Shown: positions 24,935 to 34,571 of the stretch, in pieces | Layout: each line of letters begins with the position of its first letter | How positions within the stretch are numbered: the stretch's first letter is position 1 | Origin: Gammaproteobacteria bacterium | GTDB taxonomy: Bacteria > Pseudomonadota > Gammaproteobacteria > Steroidobacterales > Woeseiaceae | Length of the DNA: 57,609 nt | Direction: 5' to 3' | Assembly (NCBI GenBank): GCA_029884165.1 | Contig: JAOUIH010000014.1 | Coordinates: 1-57,609, forward strand | Made by a program: the position numbers and the translations under genes | The notes under the pieces: generated by a model | What the model was told of the DNA's origin: nothing | The model's input: the letters and a program-made list of their open reading frames with translations, nothing else | Databases searched by the model: none

Positions 24935-27900
24935 ATGACCGGAGATACGGGCATCCAAGAGGAGCAACGCGCGAACGAGGCCGCTATGGCCGCCGAGAGC
25001 GCGCTGGCGATCGTCAGCCAGGAGTTGCTGGAGACGCTCCGCGGTGCGCACCTCGCGCTCGAAGACTGCGTAGATGGTCGCGGTGGATCCGCATCGCTGG
25101 TGCGCTGCGGCCAGCTCTTGCACCAGGCCTGCGGCGCACTGCGCATCACCGAAACCTACGGCGCCGCGCTGATGGCCGAAGAGATGGAGGCCGTCTGCAG
25201 TTACCTGGCCAACCTGCGTGCCGGTAAGGGGCGGGAAGACGGCCTGGATGCGCTGACGCGGGCCATGGTGCAATTGCCTATTTATATAGAGAGATTGCTG
25301 GGCGGCGGCCGCGACATCGCGCTCGTGCTGCTGCCTATCCTTAACGACTTGCGCGCCGCCCGAGGCAAACCGTTGCTCTCGGAGGGCACGCTACTTCTGT
25401 TGAACCTGTCGCCGTCCGCGAAGCCGATGCGGGAAGGCGCACAGCCGAAGAGCGGCGAAGACCCGGTACATGTTGCCCGCAAGCTCCGGCCGAAATTCCA
25501 GCTCGCGCTGCTGGGCTGGATCAAGGGTGGCGATAGTCCGAGGCACCTGAAGACCCTGTCGGACGTGAGCGCCGCGCTGGAGGCGTCGTCCACGCGCGAC
25601 GACATGCGGCAGCTGTGGTGGGTGGTCGGCGGCGTGCTGGAGTCCCTTCAGAACGGGGGCCTCGAGACCTCGGTAGCCGTCAAGCGCCTGCTCGGTCAGG
25701 CGGACCGGCAACTCAAGCTGACGATAGACGAGGGCATACAGGCGTACGACGTGCATCCCGTCACCGACCTGTTGAATAACCTGCTCTACTACGTGGCGCG
25801 CTCGAGCAACGCCGGTCCACGTATCAGCGAGATCCGGGCGGCCTTCAATCTCGCCGAACTGCTGCCGGGCGACGAGCAGGTGGAGCACGCGCGCGAAAGC
25901 CTTGCGGCGCCCAGCATCAAGCTGATGCAGACTGTCGCTGCGGCGATCAAGGAGGATCTCGGGCGGGTAAAGGACGTCCTCGATATTTTCGTCCGCACCG
26001 GCATGAACAAGGCATCGGAGCTCGTACCTCAGCTCGAGCTCCTGAAGAAGATCAGCGACACGCTCGGCGTACTGGGTCTGGGCCGGCTACGTGGCGATGT
26101 CGAGGGAGAAATCGACCGGCTGCGAGACGTGGTTGCGCGCGGCGGTGTCGCCAGGGAGCAGACGATACTCGAGATTGCCTCGACGCTGCTCCGTGTCGAG
26201 GACCGACTCGACCAGCAACTGATGCGGCTCGCCGTTCCGCAGGAGCAGTCGGCCGAAGCCGATGCCGGCATGACGGACGAGGAGGACGCAGAGTACAGAA
26301 AGGTTGCCGAGGCCGTGATGCGCGAAAGCATCATCAACCTGGCACGCATAAAGGAGACCTTCAGCCAGGCGATGACGTCTTCCGGCGATTCAGCCGGCAT
26401 CGACAGCGTTCCCGGCCTGCTCCGGGGAATGAAGTCCGCGTTGCTGATGCTGGGCAAGACACGGGCCATGGAAGTCGTCGATCGTGTCGGCGAGCTTTTG
26501 GTGCTTGCGCTCGCGGGCTCCGGGCCGTCGCGACTGACGCACAAGGAAACGGATCGGCTGGCCGACGCGATCGTCAGCATCGAGTATTACATGGAGACGG
26601 TCAAAGCGGGACGCAAGGAACCGTGGTACATGCTGGACAATGCCGAGGCCTGTCTGGCGGTCCTGCAGGACACGATTCAGCGTCTGCGCAAAGACAAAGC
26701 CGCGGATGCGAAGGGAGCGGTCGCTGCTCCACCGTCGCCCCGGCCTGGGCCTGACGAGGTGCCGGTTACGCCAGACCAGGCGCGCGCGACGCGCGTGATG
26801 GCTGTGCCGGTGATGGCCGGCGGTGCGGAGCATATCGACCCGGAATTACTCGAACTTTTCATCGAGGAAGCGAAAGAAGAGATCGCGACGATTCGTCGCA
26901 ACCTGCCGCACTGGGCCGAAAGCCCCGACGACATGGAAGCGCTGATTACGGTGCGGCGTTCCTTTCACACGCTCAAGGGCAGCGGCCGGATGGTCGGCGC
27001 CGAACGCATCGGGGAATATTGCTGGAGTATCGAGAATCTCCTCAACAAGCTGATCAATAGCACGCTCACACGCACACCGCCGATGGTGAAATTCATTGTC
27101 GACGCCGGTGAAGTCGTTCCCGAGCTCGTAGAGCAGCTCGAAGTCGGCACCGAGCCGATCACAGACATAGCCCTGATGACGGCGCGCGCGAATGCGTTCG
27201 CGGACGGCGATCCGAATGCTGATGTCCTGACGATCGAACCGGCCGAGGGAGGGCGGGCGGATGAGGCCGCGGAGCCGGGTCTGGAAATGGACCCGGTGCT
27301 CCTCGACATCTTCGCCAAGGAAACTGCAGGTCACCTGAAAGTTATCGCCGAGTTCCTCGAGGCCTGCAAGGGTCACCGGCCGCCCTTCCCCGTGACGGAC
27401 AAGCTGTACCGGGCCTGTCATACGCTGCACGGCAGCGCCAATATGGCCAACGTCGAACGTGGCGTCGCGGTGGCCGGCGCTCTCAACCGATTCGTCCGAC
27501 GCGTATACGATTACAAGACCGGTTTTCAGCAGTCCGGTGTCGACGCGCTGAAAGCCTGTGCGAAGGCTATCGCAACCATCGTTGGGGATATCAACAAGTC
27601 CGATCGCAATCGTTCGGATTTTGCGCTGCTGATAGATCATGTGGGGAGACTCACGAATGCGGTACGCGCGCCCGAGCTTACGCACGAGGCCAGGGACGAG
27701 CGCGCTGCACCGAAACCGGCGCCGACGCCGGCGCCCGCGTTACGGCCGGCCGAAGAGGCCGATTACGACGCGGAGATCGCCTCGATCTTCTCCGAGGAGG
27801 CGTCGGAGCTCCTGGAGTCCGCCGACCGGGCCCTGGCGAACTGGAGCAAGAACAAGGCTTCGCGCGAGCACCTCGAGGAACTGAAGCGTCATCTGCATAC

Positions 27901-30427
27901 GCTGAAGGGCGGTGCGCGCATGGCCGGTATAGGCGCGATGGGCAATCTGAGCCACGAACTGGAGACTCTGCTGATTGGCGTCGACGACGGCAGGATATCG
28001 GTGACGCCGCAGATCGACGAGCTGCTACAGCAAAGCATCGACGAGTTGCACCGAATGCGCGACCACGTGACAGCCGGCAAGCGCGTCGGCAGTGCGGTCG
28101 GGCTGGAGGATCGCATACGCGCAATCGGCACGGGCGGCGACAAGGCGCGCGAAGTCCTCAGGGAGATCGAGGCTTCACGGAGGGAGTCGGCGCGCAAGAA
28201 AGAGACGTCGGACACCGTGGCGGTGCAGTTTTCGATCGAGCCCGAGGACAGCGTCAGCATGGTGATACTCGATTCGCCGCTCGACGACAAGGCCGAACTG
28301 GCGCGGTTCCGGACAGACCAGGAAGGCACCAAGGTGCCGGCCGAGCCCGTTGGTCGCGCAAAACAGGCGCCGCCCGCTGCGGCTCCCGAGGCTCCGGAAA
28401 AACTGCAGCTTGCTCCGCCGCCGGCGCCTGCCCAGCCGCCTCGTGCAGCGGGGCCGGTGACGCCGCCTCGACCCGCGCCCGTGGCGCCGCCGACTCGACC
28501 CGGCGTCGAAACACAGCCGGCCGCGCCGTCCGGCCCGCCGATGCCGCCGGTCCCCGCGGCTCGTCCCGCGGCGGCGAGCGCGACGCCACCCCGCCAGGCG
28601 GCGGATCAGCGCCAGGAATTCGCGCGCATCGATGCCGACCTGCTCGAAGACATGCTGAATGCCGCCGGCGAAATCAGCATTTATCACTCGCGCCTGAACC
28701 AACAGATCAGTTCGATCGACTTCCATCTCGAAGAGCTGGAGCAGACGGTCGCCCGTCTCCGGGACCAGCTGCGCAAGCTCGAAATGGAGACAGAGGCGCA
28801 GATCATGCATGGCCACCAGGATACGATGGTGGCGCGGGACTTCGATCCGCTCGAGATGGATCGTTACTCGAATATTCAGCAGCTGTCGCGCGCACTGGCC
28901 GAATCGGCGAACGACATGGGCAGCCTGAAGGACGTACTACAGTCGCTGACCTCCGAGGCGGATTCGTTGCTGGTTCAGCAGTCTCGTGTAACTGCCGAGC
29001 TGCAGAACGGGTTGATGCGCACGCGCATGGTGCCGTTCCAGCGCCACGTGCCCAGGTTGACGCGGCTCGTGCGCCAGGTCGCGCAGGAGGTCGGCAAACG
29101 CGCCGAACTCGCCGTCGAAGGCGCCGCCGGCGAACTCGACCGGCAGGTGCTCGACAAGATGCTGCCAGCCTTCGAGCACATGATGCGCAACGCGGTCATT
29201 CATGGAATTGAAGCTCCCGAGAAGCGCCTGGCAACGGGCAAGCCGGCAACCGGCCGGATCACGATCCGCCTGCATCGCGAAGGCGCCGAAATGGTCATCG
29301 ACGTTGCCGATGATGGCGCCGGTCTCGACGTCAAGGCGATTCGCCGTAAAGCTTACGAGCAGGAGCTGCTGAAACCCGACGCGAAGATTACCGATGCCCA
29401 GATAATGGAGCTGGTACTGACCCCCGGCTTCAGCACCGCGGAAAAGGTGACCCAGTCGGCAGGTCGTGGCGTCGGCATGGACGTGGTCGCGAATGACGTC
29501 AAGCAGCTCGGTGGTTCGCTGCAGATCTCCTCGGTCACTGGTCAGGGCACAAACTTCCGCGTCCGCCTGCCGTTCACGCTGGCGATTACGCAGGCGCTGA
29601 TCGTTCGTACCGGGGACGAGGTTTATGCGCTGCCGCTGCCGACTATCGAGGGCGTCGTCCGCGTTGGACGCGCCGCGCTGGAAACGCTGCTCAGCAAGAG
29701 TGAGCCGAGCTACGAGTATGGCGAACAGTCGTACCGGTTTCGACATCTCGGCATGTACCTGGGCGGGCCATCGGCGCAGCTGCCGGAGGAAGACGCCCAC
29801 GTGCCTGTGATCCTTGTGCGTGCGGGCGATTACTCCGCCGCATTGCTGATCGACGAACTCCTGGCAAGCCAGGAAATAGTCGTCAAGGCGGTGGGCCCGC
29901 AACTAGCGGCCGTGCGCGGGATTTCCGGGGCCACGATCCTCGGCGACGGTCGAGTGGTCCTGATCCTGGATATCGGTGCGCTGGTGCGGGCAGGTGCACC
30001 AGTGGTCGAGCTGAAGAGTGCGGCTCCGGTCCCTGCCGACCAGCGGCCGCTGGCACTCGTAGTAGACGACTCGATTACCGTGCGCCGCGTCATGGAGCGT
30101 TTCCTGGAGCGCAATGGCCTGCGCGTCGTGACGGCGAAGGACGGCCTCGATGCGATCAGCGTACTGCAGGATCATAAACCCGACATCATCCTGCTCGACA
30201 TCGAAATGCCGCGCATGGATGGTTACGAGTTCGCGACGCATGTCCGAAACGATGACCGGGTATCCGATGTGCCGATCATCATGATTACGTCACGGGTAGG
30301 CGACAAGCATCGCGCCCGTGCTATCGAGATAGGCGTCAACGACTACCTCGGCAAACCCTACCAGGATTCGCAGCTGCTCGAAGCGATTGCACGCCTGCTC
30401 GAAGAGCGGGGGATAAGCTTGTCGTGA
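24935..30427 (+). CDS. chpA: Hybrid CheA-type histidine kinase ChpA/PilL
   Basis: An 1830-residue hybrid kinase that phosphorylates PilG and PilH. The first ~620 residues are helical and FimL-like. Three Hpt domains follow, with phosphoacceptor His in FHTLKGSGRM (His678), CHTLHGSANM (His829) and LHTLKGGARM (His988). A Pro/Ala-rich linker spans about 1135-1220. The dimerisation and ATPase domain follows (DADLLEDMLNAAGEIS, EHMMRNAVIHGIE, ADDGAGLD, AGRGVGMDVV), then a CheW-like domain. The C-terminus is a receiver (VVDDSITVRRVMERF, phosphoacceptor in ILLDIEMPRMDGYEF). Pseudomonas ChpA is larger with more Xpt domains. The end overlaps chpC. Confidence 0.95.
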   Translation: MTGDTGIQEEQRANEAAMAAESALAIVSQELLETLRGAHLALEDCVDGRGGSASLVRCGQLLHQACGALRITETYGAALMAEEMEAVCSYLANLRAGKGREDGLDALTRAMVQLPIYIERLLGGGRDIALVLLPILNDLRAARGKPLLSEGTLLLLNLSPSAKPMREGAQPKSGEDPVHVARKLRPKFQLALLGWIKGGDSPRHLKTLSDVSAALEASSTRDDMRQLWWVVGGVLESLQNGGLETSVAVKRLLGQADRQLKLTIDEGIQAYDVHPVTDLLNNLLYYVARSSNAGPRISEIRAAFNLAELLPGDEQVEHARESLAAPSIKLMQTVAAAIKEDLGRVKDVLDIFVRTGMNKASELVPQLELLKKISDTLGVLGLGRLRGDVEGEIDRLRDVVARGGVAREQTILEIASTLLRVEDRLDQQLMRLAVPQEQSAEADAGMTDEEDAEYRKVAEAVMRESIINLARIKETFSQAMTSSGDSAGIDSVPGLLRGMKSALLMLGKTRAMEVVDRVGELLVLALAGSGPSRLTHKETDRLADAIVSIEYYMETVKAGRKEPWYMLDNAEACLAVLQDTIQRLRKDKAADAKGAVAAPPSPRPGPDEVPVTPDQARATRVMAVPVMAGGAEHIDPELLELFIEEAKEEIATIRRNLPHWAESPDDMEALITVRRSFHTLKGSGRMVGAERIGEYCWSIENLLNKLINSTLTRTPPMVKFIVDAGEVVPELVEQLEVGTEPITDIALMTARANAFADGDPNADVLTIEPAEGGRADEAAEPGLEMDPVLLDIFAKETAGHLKVIAEFLEACKGHRPPFPVTDKLYRACHTLHGSANMANVERGVAVAGALNRFVRRVYDYKTGFQQSGVDALKACAKAIATIVGDINKSDRNRSDFALLIDHVGRLTNAVRAPELTHEARDERAAPKPAPTPAPALRPAEEADYDAEIASIFSEEASELLESADRALANWSKNKASREHLEELKRHLHTLKGGARMAGIGAMGNLSHELETLLIGVDDGRISVTPQIDELLQQSIDELHRMRDHVTAGKRVGSAVGLEDRIRAIGTGGDKAREVLREIEASRRESARKKETSDTVAVQFSIEPEDSVSMVILDSPLDDKAELARFRTDQEGTKVPAEPVGRAKQAPPAAAPEAPEKLQLAPPPAPAQPPRAAGPVTPPRPAPVAPPTRPGVETQPAAPSGPPMPPVPAARPAAASATPPRQAADQRQEFARIDADLLEDMLNAAGEISIYHSRLNQQISSIDFHLEELEQTVARLRDQLRKLEMETEAQIMHGHQDTMVARDFDPLEMDRYSNIQQLSRALAESANDMGSLKDVLQSLTSEADSLLVQQSRVTAELQNGLMRTRMVPFQRHVPRLTRLVRQVAQEVGKRAELAVEGAAGELDRQVLDKMLPAFEHMMRNAVIHGIEAPEKRLATGKPATGRITIRLHREGAEMVIDVADDGAGLDVKAIRRKAYEQELLKPDAKITDAQIMELVLTPGFSTAEKVTQSAGRGVGMDVVANDVKQLGGSLQISSVTGQGTNFRVRLPFTLAITQALIVRTGDEVYALPLPTIEGVVRVGRAALETLLSKSEPSYEYGEQSYRFRHLGMYLGGPSAQLPEEDAHVPVILVRAGDYSAALLIDELLASQEIVVKAVGPQLAAVRGISGATILGDGRVVLILDIGALVRAGAPVVELKSAAPVPADQRPLALVVDDSITVRRVMERFLERNGLRVVTAKDGLDAISVLQDHKPDIILLDIEMPRMDGYEFATHVRNDDRVSDVPIIMITSRVGDKHRARAIEIGVNDYLGKPYQDSQLLEAIARLLEERGISLS

Positions 30428-30894
30428 GTGCGAGCGCCGAAGAACTCTACAGTCTGCTGGTCCCCCTGATCGAGGAGCGCCTGATCGTGCCCAGGGCCTG
30501 CGTTGCGGAAGTGATCCGCTTCAGCAAGCCCGAACGCCGGGAGGGTAGCGGTGACTGGATGCTGGGGACGATCACCTGGAATGGACGGGAGCTGCCGATC
30601 GTCGCCTTCGAGGGAGCGATCGGCAAGGATATTCCCGCCGTGACGGGCCGGACGCGCGTGGTCGTTTTCTATGCAAGCGGCGGCAAGCTCAAGTCCGGAT
30701 ACTTTGGCGTAGTAACGCAGGGATTCCCGCAGCTCGTCCGCGTCAATCGTGAAGTCCTCAAATTGCATGCGGCGAAAGCTTGGCCGGACGACGCACCGGT
30801 CCTCTGCCAGGTAAAAATGATCAACGAGTATCCGTTGATTCCGCACCTGGAAAAGCTCGAGTCGATGATCGAAAACGAGCTGATTCAGGCCTGA
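30424..30894 (+). CDS. chpC: Second CheW-like scaffold ChpC
   Basis: A 156-residue CheW-domain protein beginning at a GTG that overlaps the chpA stop (GTGA). Visible strands are YSLLVPLIEERLIVPRACVAEVI, DWMLGTITWNGRELPIVAFEG and RVVVFYASGGKLKSGYFGVV. In Pseudomonas ChpC is the second CheW of the Chp system, possibly linking a different receptor to ChpA. It ends the pilGHIJ-chpA-chpC operon and overlaps the convergent rsmE by 10 nt. Confidence 0.88.
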   Translation: MSASAEELYSLLVPLIEERLIVPRACVAEVIRFSKPERREGSGDWMLGTITWNGRELPIVAFEGAIGKDIPAVTGRTRVVVFYASGGKLKSGYFGVVTQGFPQLVRVNREVLKLHAAKAWPDDAPVLCQVKMINEYPLIPHLEKLESMIENELIQA

Positions 30895-31619
30895 AAATCG
30901 CCCCACCGCGACTGCAGCATCGCGATCGCCGCCAGGGCGGCGGTTTCGGTCCGCAGGATGCGAGGGCCCATTCGCAACGAAGCGAAGCCCATGTTGCGGG
31001 CGAGTTCGCGTTCATCGTCCGATAGCCCGCCTTCGGGACCGATCAGCAGGTCGACGGAAGCAGGCGCGTCGACCTGCGCCAGGTCGATTCCGGGCGCCGG
31101 ATGCAGCAGCAGCCGCAGGCCGGCGGCCGATGGTTCCTGCAGAAAATCCGCGAGCGGGCGCGGCTCGTCGATGGCCGGCAGCCGGTTTCTGCCGCATTGT
31201 TCGCAGGCGCTTTGCGCGATGCGGTTCCAGTGCTCCTGCCGACGGCTGGCGCGCTCGGCATCGAGTCGCACCACCGAATGCGCCGTAAGCACGGGCGAAA
31301 TCCGCCGGATACCCAGCTCCGTTGCCTTCTGCACTACCAGGTCCATACGCTCGCCCCGGGAGACGCCCTGGATCAGGCGAATGTCGAGCGGGGACTCGAG
31401 ATCGCGGCACACGGCGTCGCCGGGCAGCAGATCGGCGCGTTGTTTGCCAATATCGGTGACGGTCGCCGGAAATTCCACGCCGCTGTTGTCGAACAGCGCG
31501 ACCTCGTCTCCCTGTCGGAGCCGCAGGACCCGAACCAGGTAGTGTGCCGTTTCGCCTTCGATACGCAGGCTTCGGCCGGCTATAACGGGCTGCGCTATGT
31601 ACAGGCGGTGACGGGCCAT
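30885..31619 (-). CDS. rsmE: 16S rRNA (uracil-1498-N3)-methyltransferase
   Basis: A 244-residue SPOUT methyltransferase that modifies U1498 of 16S rRNA. The N-terminal PUA-like part contains HYLVRVLRLRQGDEVALFDN. The knotted SAM-binding domain carries LIQGVSRGERMDLVVQKATE, ACEQCGRNRLP, LLIGPEGGLSDDE and GPRILRTETAALAAIAML. The ATG at 31619 is used because it starts the PUA strand (ARHRLYI) as in relatives. Its 3' end overlaps chpC on the other strand. Confidence 0.96.
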   Translation of the reverse strand: MARHRLYIAQPVIAGRSLRIEGETAHYLVRVLRLRQGDEVALFDNSGVEFPATVTDIGKQRADLLPGDAVCRDLESPLDIRLIQGVSRGERMDLVVQKATELGIRRISPVLTAHSVVRLDAERASRRQEHWNRIAQSACEQCGRNRLPAIDEPRPLADFLQEPSAAGLRLLLHPAPGIDLAQVDAPASVDLLIGPEGGLSDDERELARNMGFASLRMGPRILRTETAALAAIAMLQSRWGDFQA

Positions 31620-31708
31620 GGGTCTTCTTTTCCGGGCAACGGTAGCGCCGCCATTTAGCATTGATCAGAATAGCAATGTCAAAAGGCCGGGACTAATCCG
31701 GATCTGAT

Positions 31709-32317
31709 ATGCAAAAAATGGAAGAACCGTTCTTCGAAGTAACTCCGGGTGACGGCATGATCCGCCCGGCCCGGCAGGTCCGGTCGCCGAACCAGGATGA
31801 CCGGCCAGGTGGATGCGAGCCGGAACTCGTGGTCGTCCACGGCATCAGTCTGCCGCCGGGAGAATTCGGTGGGCCCTGGATCGAGCAGCTGTTCACGAAT
31901 CGCCTCGACTGGGCGGCCCACGGTTATTTCGAAGGAATCCGTAGCCTGGAAGTATCCGCGCACCTGCTGATACGACGTGACGGCGAACTCATCCAGTTCG
32001 TGCCATTCACCCGGCGAGCCTGGCACGCGGGGCATTCTGTTTTTCGGGGACGCAGCCGCTGCAATGACTATTCCATCGGGATCGAACTCGAAGGCTCGGA
32101 CGATACCCCGTACGCCGCCGAGCAATATCGCGTTCTGGTCTCGGTGCTGCATGCACTCAGGTCCGCGTATCCCGGCCTGGATGCACGGCACGTCGCGGCC
32201 CATAGCGACATAGCGCCCGGCCGAAAATCGGATCCCGGTCCTGCTTTCGACTGGTTCCGGCTGTATGATGGCCTTTCGCAGAGGCACCGGGAATCCGACC
32301 CGAACGAGACCGCATGA
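31709..32317 (+). CDS. ampD: 1,6-anhydro-N-acetylmuramyl-L-alanine amidase AmpD
   Basis: A 202-residue cytoplasmic zinc amidase that cleaves the lactyl-amide bond of anhydro-muropeptides for cell-wall recycling. Zinc ligands are the His in VVVHGISLPPGEFGG, the His in ARHVAAHSDIAPGRKSDPG, and the Asp following it; AWHAGHSVFRGRSRCNDYSIG is also conserved. Loss of AmpD induces AmpC beta-lactamase in relatives. It overlaps ampE by ATGA. Confidence 0.96.
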   Translation: MQKMEEPFFEVTPGDGMIRPARQVRSPNQDDRPGGCEPELVVVHGISLPPGEFGGPWIEQLFTNRLDWAAHGYFEGIRSLEVSAHLLIRRDGELIQFVPFTRRAWHAGHSVFRGRSRCNDYSIGIELEGSDDTPYAAEQYRVLVSVLHALRSAYPGLDARHVAAHSDIAPGRKSDPGPAFDWFRLYDGLSQRHRESDPNETA

Positions 32318-33225
32318 ACCTGATTGCGTTATTGATCGGCCTGTTCGTCGAGCGACTTGCGACGCAGCTCTTTCACCTGCGCCAGCTCCGCTGGCTGGAC
32401 AGAGTCATAGACGCGGGTTTCCGCCAGGCCGATCGCTTTCGCAGCTGGCCGGCACTGATACCGCTGACCGTCCTGGCTATACTCCTTGTGCTGCCTCTCG
32501 CCGTCGTGATCGTGGCGCTTGGCGATACGCTGTACGGGTTCCCGTACCTGATCCTGGCGGTCGTTGTACTGTTCTTCTCGCTCGGTCCCAAGGACATCGG
32601 CGAACAGGTACACGAGTACTGCAAGGCCGTCAGCGCAGACGATCCAGAGAGAATTCACAAGACAGCCAGGTCGCTGCTGGAGAAGGACGTGCCAGACGAT
32701 CCGCGGGAGCGATCGCGCCAGGTCGAGGCAGCTGTTTGCGTGCAGGCTAATAACCGACTGTTCGCCGTCATCTTCTGGTTCGTCCTGCTCGGACCGCTCG
32801 GTGCCTGGGCGTATCGCGTGACGGACCTGATACGCCGACGAGCGGTATTCATTGCGTCGCGAGACGATGCAACGGAAGCCGTAGCGGCCGACGTGGCCGA
32901 GGCAGCCGGCAACCTGCATGCCTGGCTGGCGTGGATCCCGGCGCGGCTGACTGCGTTCGGATATGCCTTGGCTGGGAGTTTCGACGGCGCAATTTCGGCG
33001 CTGCGATCGAACGATCGCTCGAAGGGCGCCACCACGGGCGAACGGAACGAAATGTTGCTCGCAAGGGCCGGGCTCGCCGCGCTGGCCCTATCCGACGAGG
33101 AAGGAGAATCAGCCTCCGAGCGCGGCGTAAGGGGTGCGATGGCTGCCAACGGCCTCGTGCTTCGGCTGCTCGGAATCTGGGCGCTTGCCATAGCGCTGAT
33201 GACGTTGTCCGGCCTGTCGCTGTGA
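32314..33225 (+). CDS. ampE: AmpE-like integral membrane protein
   Basis: A 303-residue membrane protein that pairs with ampD, as in E. coli. The start (MNLIALLIGLFVERLATQ) and the segment FSLGPKDIGEQVHEYCKAV match the AmpE family. About four hydrophobic segments are visible (near residues 1-10, 48-92, 145-170 and 280-300). AmpE has been proposed as a signalling sensor for beta-lactamase induction; its activity is not known. It overlaps ampD (ATGA) and btuF (GTGA). Confidence 0.88.
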   Translation: MNLIALLIGLFVERLATQLFHLRQLRWLDRVIDAGFRQADRFRSWPALIPLTVLAILLVLPLAVVIVALGDTLYGFPYLILAVVVLFFSLGPKDIGEQVHEYCKAVSADDPERIHKTARSLLEKDVPDDPRERSRQVEAAVCVQANNRLFAVIFWFVLLGPLGAWAYRVTDLIRRRAVFIASRDDATEAVAADVAEAAGNLHAWLAWIPARLTAFGYALAGSFDGAISALRSNDRSKGATTGERNEMLLARAGLAALALSDEEGESASERGVRGAMAANGLVLRLLGIWALAIALMTLSGLSL

Positions 33226-34118
33226 GCCTGCTCCGCGCCGCTGCGTTGCTGCTGGTCGGCACGCTGTGCGGTGCGTGCGATCAAGGCGCCGAACCGCGTT
33301 CGGACTCATGCTCGTCCGCGGTCGCGACGCGCATCGTAACGTTGGCGCCTCACCTGGCTGAGCTCGTGCACGTCGCTGGAGCCGGAGACCAACTCGTCGG
33401 CGTCAGCGCATTCAGCAACTATCCGGAGCCGGTGACCAGGCTGCCGCTGGTCGGCGATGCCTTCATGATCGACCAGGAGAGGCTGGCCCTGCTCGAACCC
33501 GACCTGCTGCTGGCTTGGGAAAGCGGCACACCGGCGCACGCGGTCGACGAGCTGAGGGCGCGCGGATATTGCGTCGAGGTAATCCCTACCCGCGGACTCG
33601 CCGACGTTGGCAGAGCGCTCGAGCGGATTGGTGCGCTGACCGGCCACGAGTCGGTGGCCCAGGCTGCGGCGCGGCATTTTTCCGACGGGCTTGCGGCGCT
33701 GCGCGCGAGGCATGTCGACGACGAGCCCGTCTCGGTCTTCTACCAGATCTCGGTGCAGCCGCTGTATACGGTCAATGCGAATCATTACGTGAGCGAGCTG
33801 ATCGAGCTGTGCGGCGGCCAGAACATATTCGGCGACCTCGACGAGCTGGCGCCGCTGGTCGGCGAAGAGTCCGTGCTGGCGCGCAACCCGGAGGTTCTGC
33901 TCGCGGGCAGCGCGGAAATGGACGGCGCGTCGTTCGAGGTCTGGTCACGCTGGCCCGGGCTTGCCGCAAACGCGCTCGGCAATCAATTCGAGATACCGGC
34001 AGACCTGCTGGCCCGGGCGACGCCACGCCTGCTTGCTGCGGGCGACGCGATCTGTGCGGCTCTGGCGACGGCGCGCGAGCGACGCGCCTCGGCAAGGGCA
34101 AGTGAGGCGCCACGATGA
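33222..34118 (+). CDS. btuF: BtuF-like cobalamin-binding periplasmic protein
   Basis: A 298-residue substrate-binding protein of the BtuF/TroA type. An N-terminal signal peptide ends near GTLCGAC, a possible lipobox with an unusual -3 residue. The ligand domain starts RIVTLAPHLAELVHVAGAGD and contains GVSAFSNYPEPVTRLPLVGD and ERLALLEPDLLLAWESG, typical of cobalamin-type binding proteins. The GTG start overlaps the ampE stop. A B12 role is supported by the adenosyltransferase and riboswitch-controlled btuB nearby. The cognate permease is not adjacent. Confidence 0.85.
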   Translation: MSLLRAAALLLVGTLCGACDQGAEPRSDSCSSAVATRIVTLAPHLAELVHVAGAGDQLVGVSAFSNYPEPVTRLPLVGDAFMIDQERLALLEPDLLLAWESGTPAHAVDELRARGYCVEVIPTRGLADVGRALERIGALTGHESVAQAAARHFSDGLAALRARHVDDEPVSVFYQISVQPLYTVNANHYVSELIELCGGQNIFGDLDELAPLVGEESVLARNPEVLLAGSAEMDGASFEVWSRWPGLAANALGNQFEIPADLLARATPRLLAAGDAICAALATARERRASARASEAPR

Positions 34119-34558
34119 AGAACGGCATACGTCGGGCGGGGACGCGTGACTGGCCCCGGGTGCGGGAATTGCTGGTGCTGGCGGAGTTGCCGGTAAACGA
34201 CCTTGCCGCGGAACGGATGGGCGACTTCCTCGTGTGGGTCGGCGGCGACGGGTCGCCAGGCGCTGCAATCGGCCTCGAACGTTACGGCGAGGTCGCGCTA
34301 CTGCGATCGCTCGTGGTCGCGCAGGCAAGTCGCGGGGCAGGCTTGGGATCCAGGCTTGTCGCCGAGTTGGAGGATGTCGCGCGGACCGACGGCCTGCACG
34401 AGCTCTGGCTGCTGACCAATGATGCGGATGGTTTCTTCGCGAAGCTCGGATACCGGGTGGTGAATCGCGCAGACGCACCGAAAGCCGTACAGGGCAGCCC
34501 GGAATTCAGTTCGATCTGCCCCGCGTCGGCGATCCTGATGATGAAAAAACTGGCCTGA
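34115..34558 (+). CDS. GNAT acetyltransferase, ArsN2-like
   Basis: A 147-residue GNAT-fold protein that overlaps btuF by ATGA. The acetyl-CoA loop is VVAQASRGAGLGSRLV, and the C-terminal part (LLTNDADGFFAKLGYRVVNR then SPEFSSICPASAILMMKK) follows the ArsN2 pattern. That group is named after proteins found in arsenic operons, but no ars genes are seen here, so the substrate is unknown. Its position inside the B12-uptake region may be incidental. Confidence 0.75.
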   Translation: MKNGIRRAGTRDWPRVRELLVLAELPVNDLAAERMGDFLVWVGGDGSPGAAIGLERYGEVALLRSLVVAQASRGAGLGSRLVAELEDVARTDGLHELWLLTNDADGFFAKLGYRVVNRADAPKAVQGSPEFSSICPASAILMMKKLA

Positions 34559-34571
34559 GGCCCCGTTACCG

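Noticed and set aside
24935..30427. Unusual N-box EHMMRNAVIHGIE in ChpA as sign of inactivity
   Set aside because: Variants at the position after RNAV occur in functional ChpA-type kinases and the G boxes are intact.
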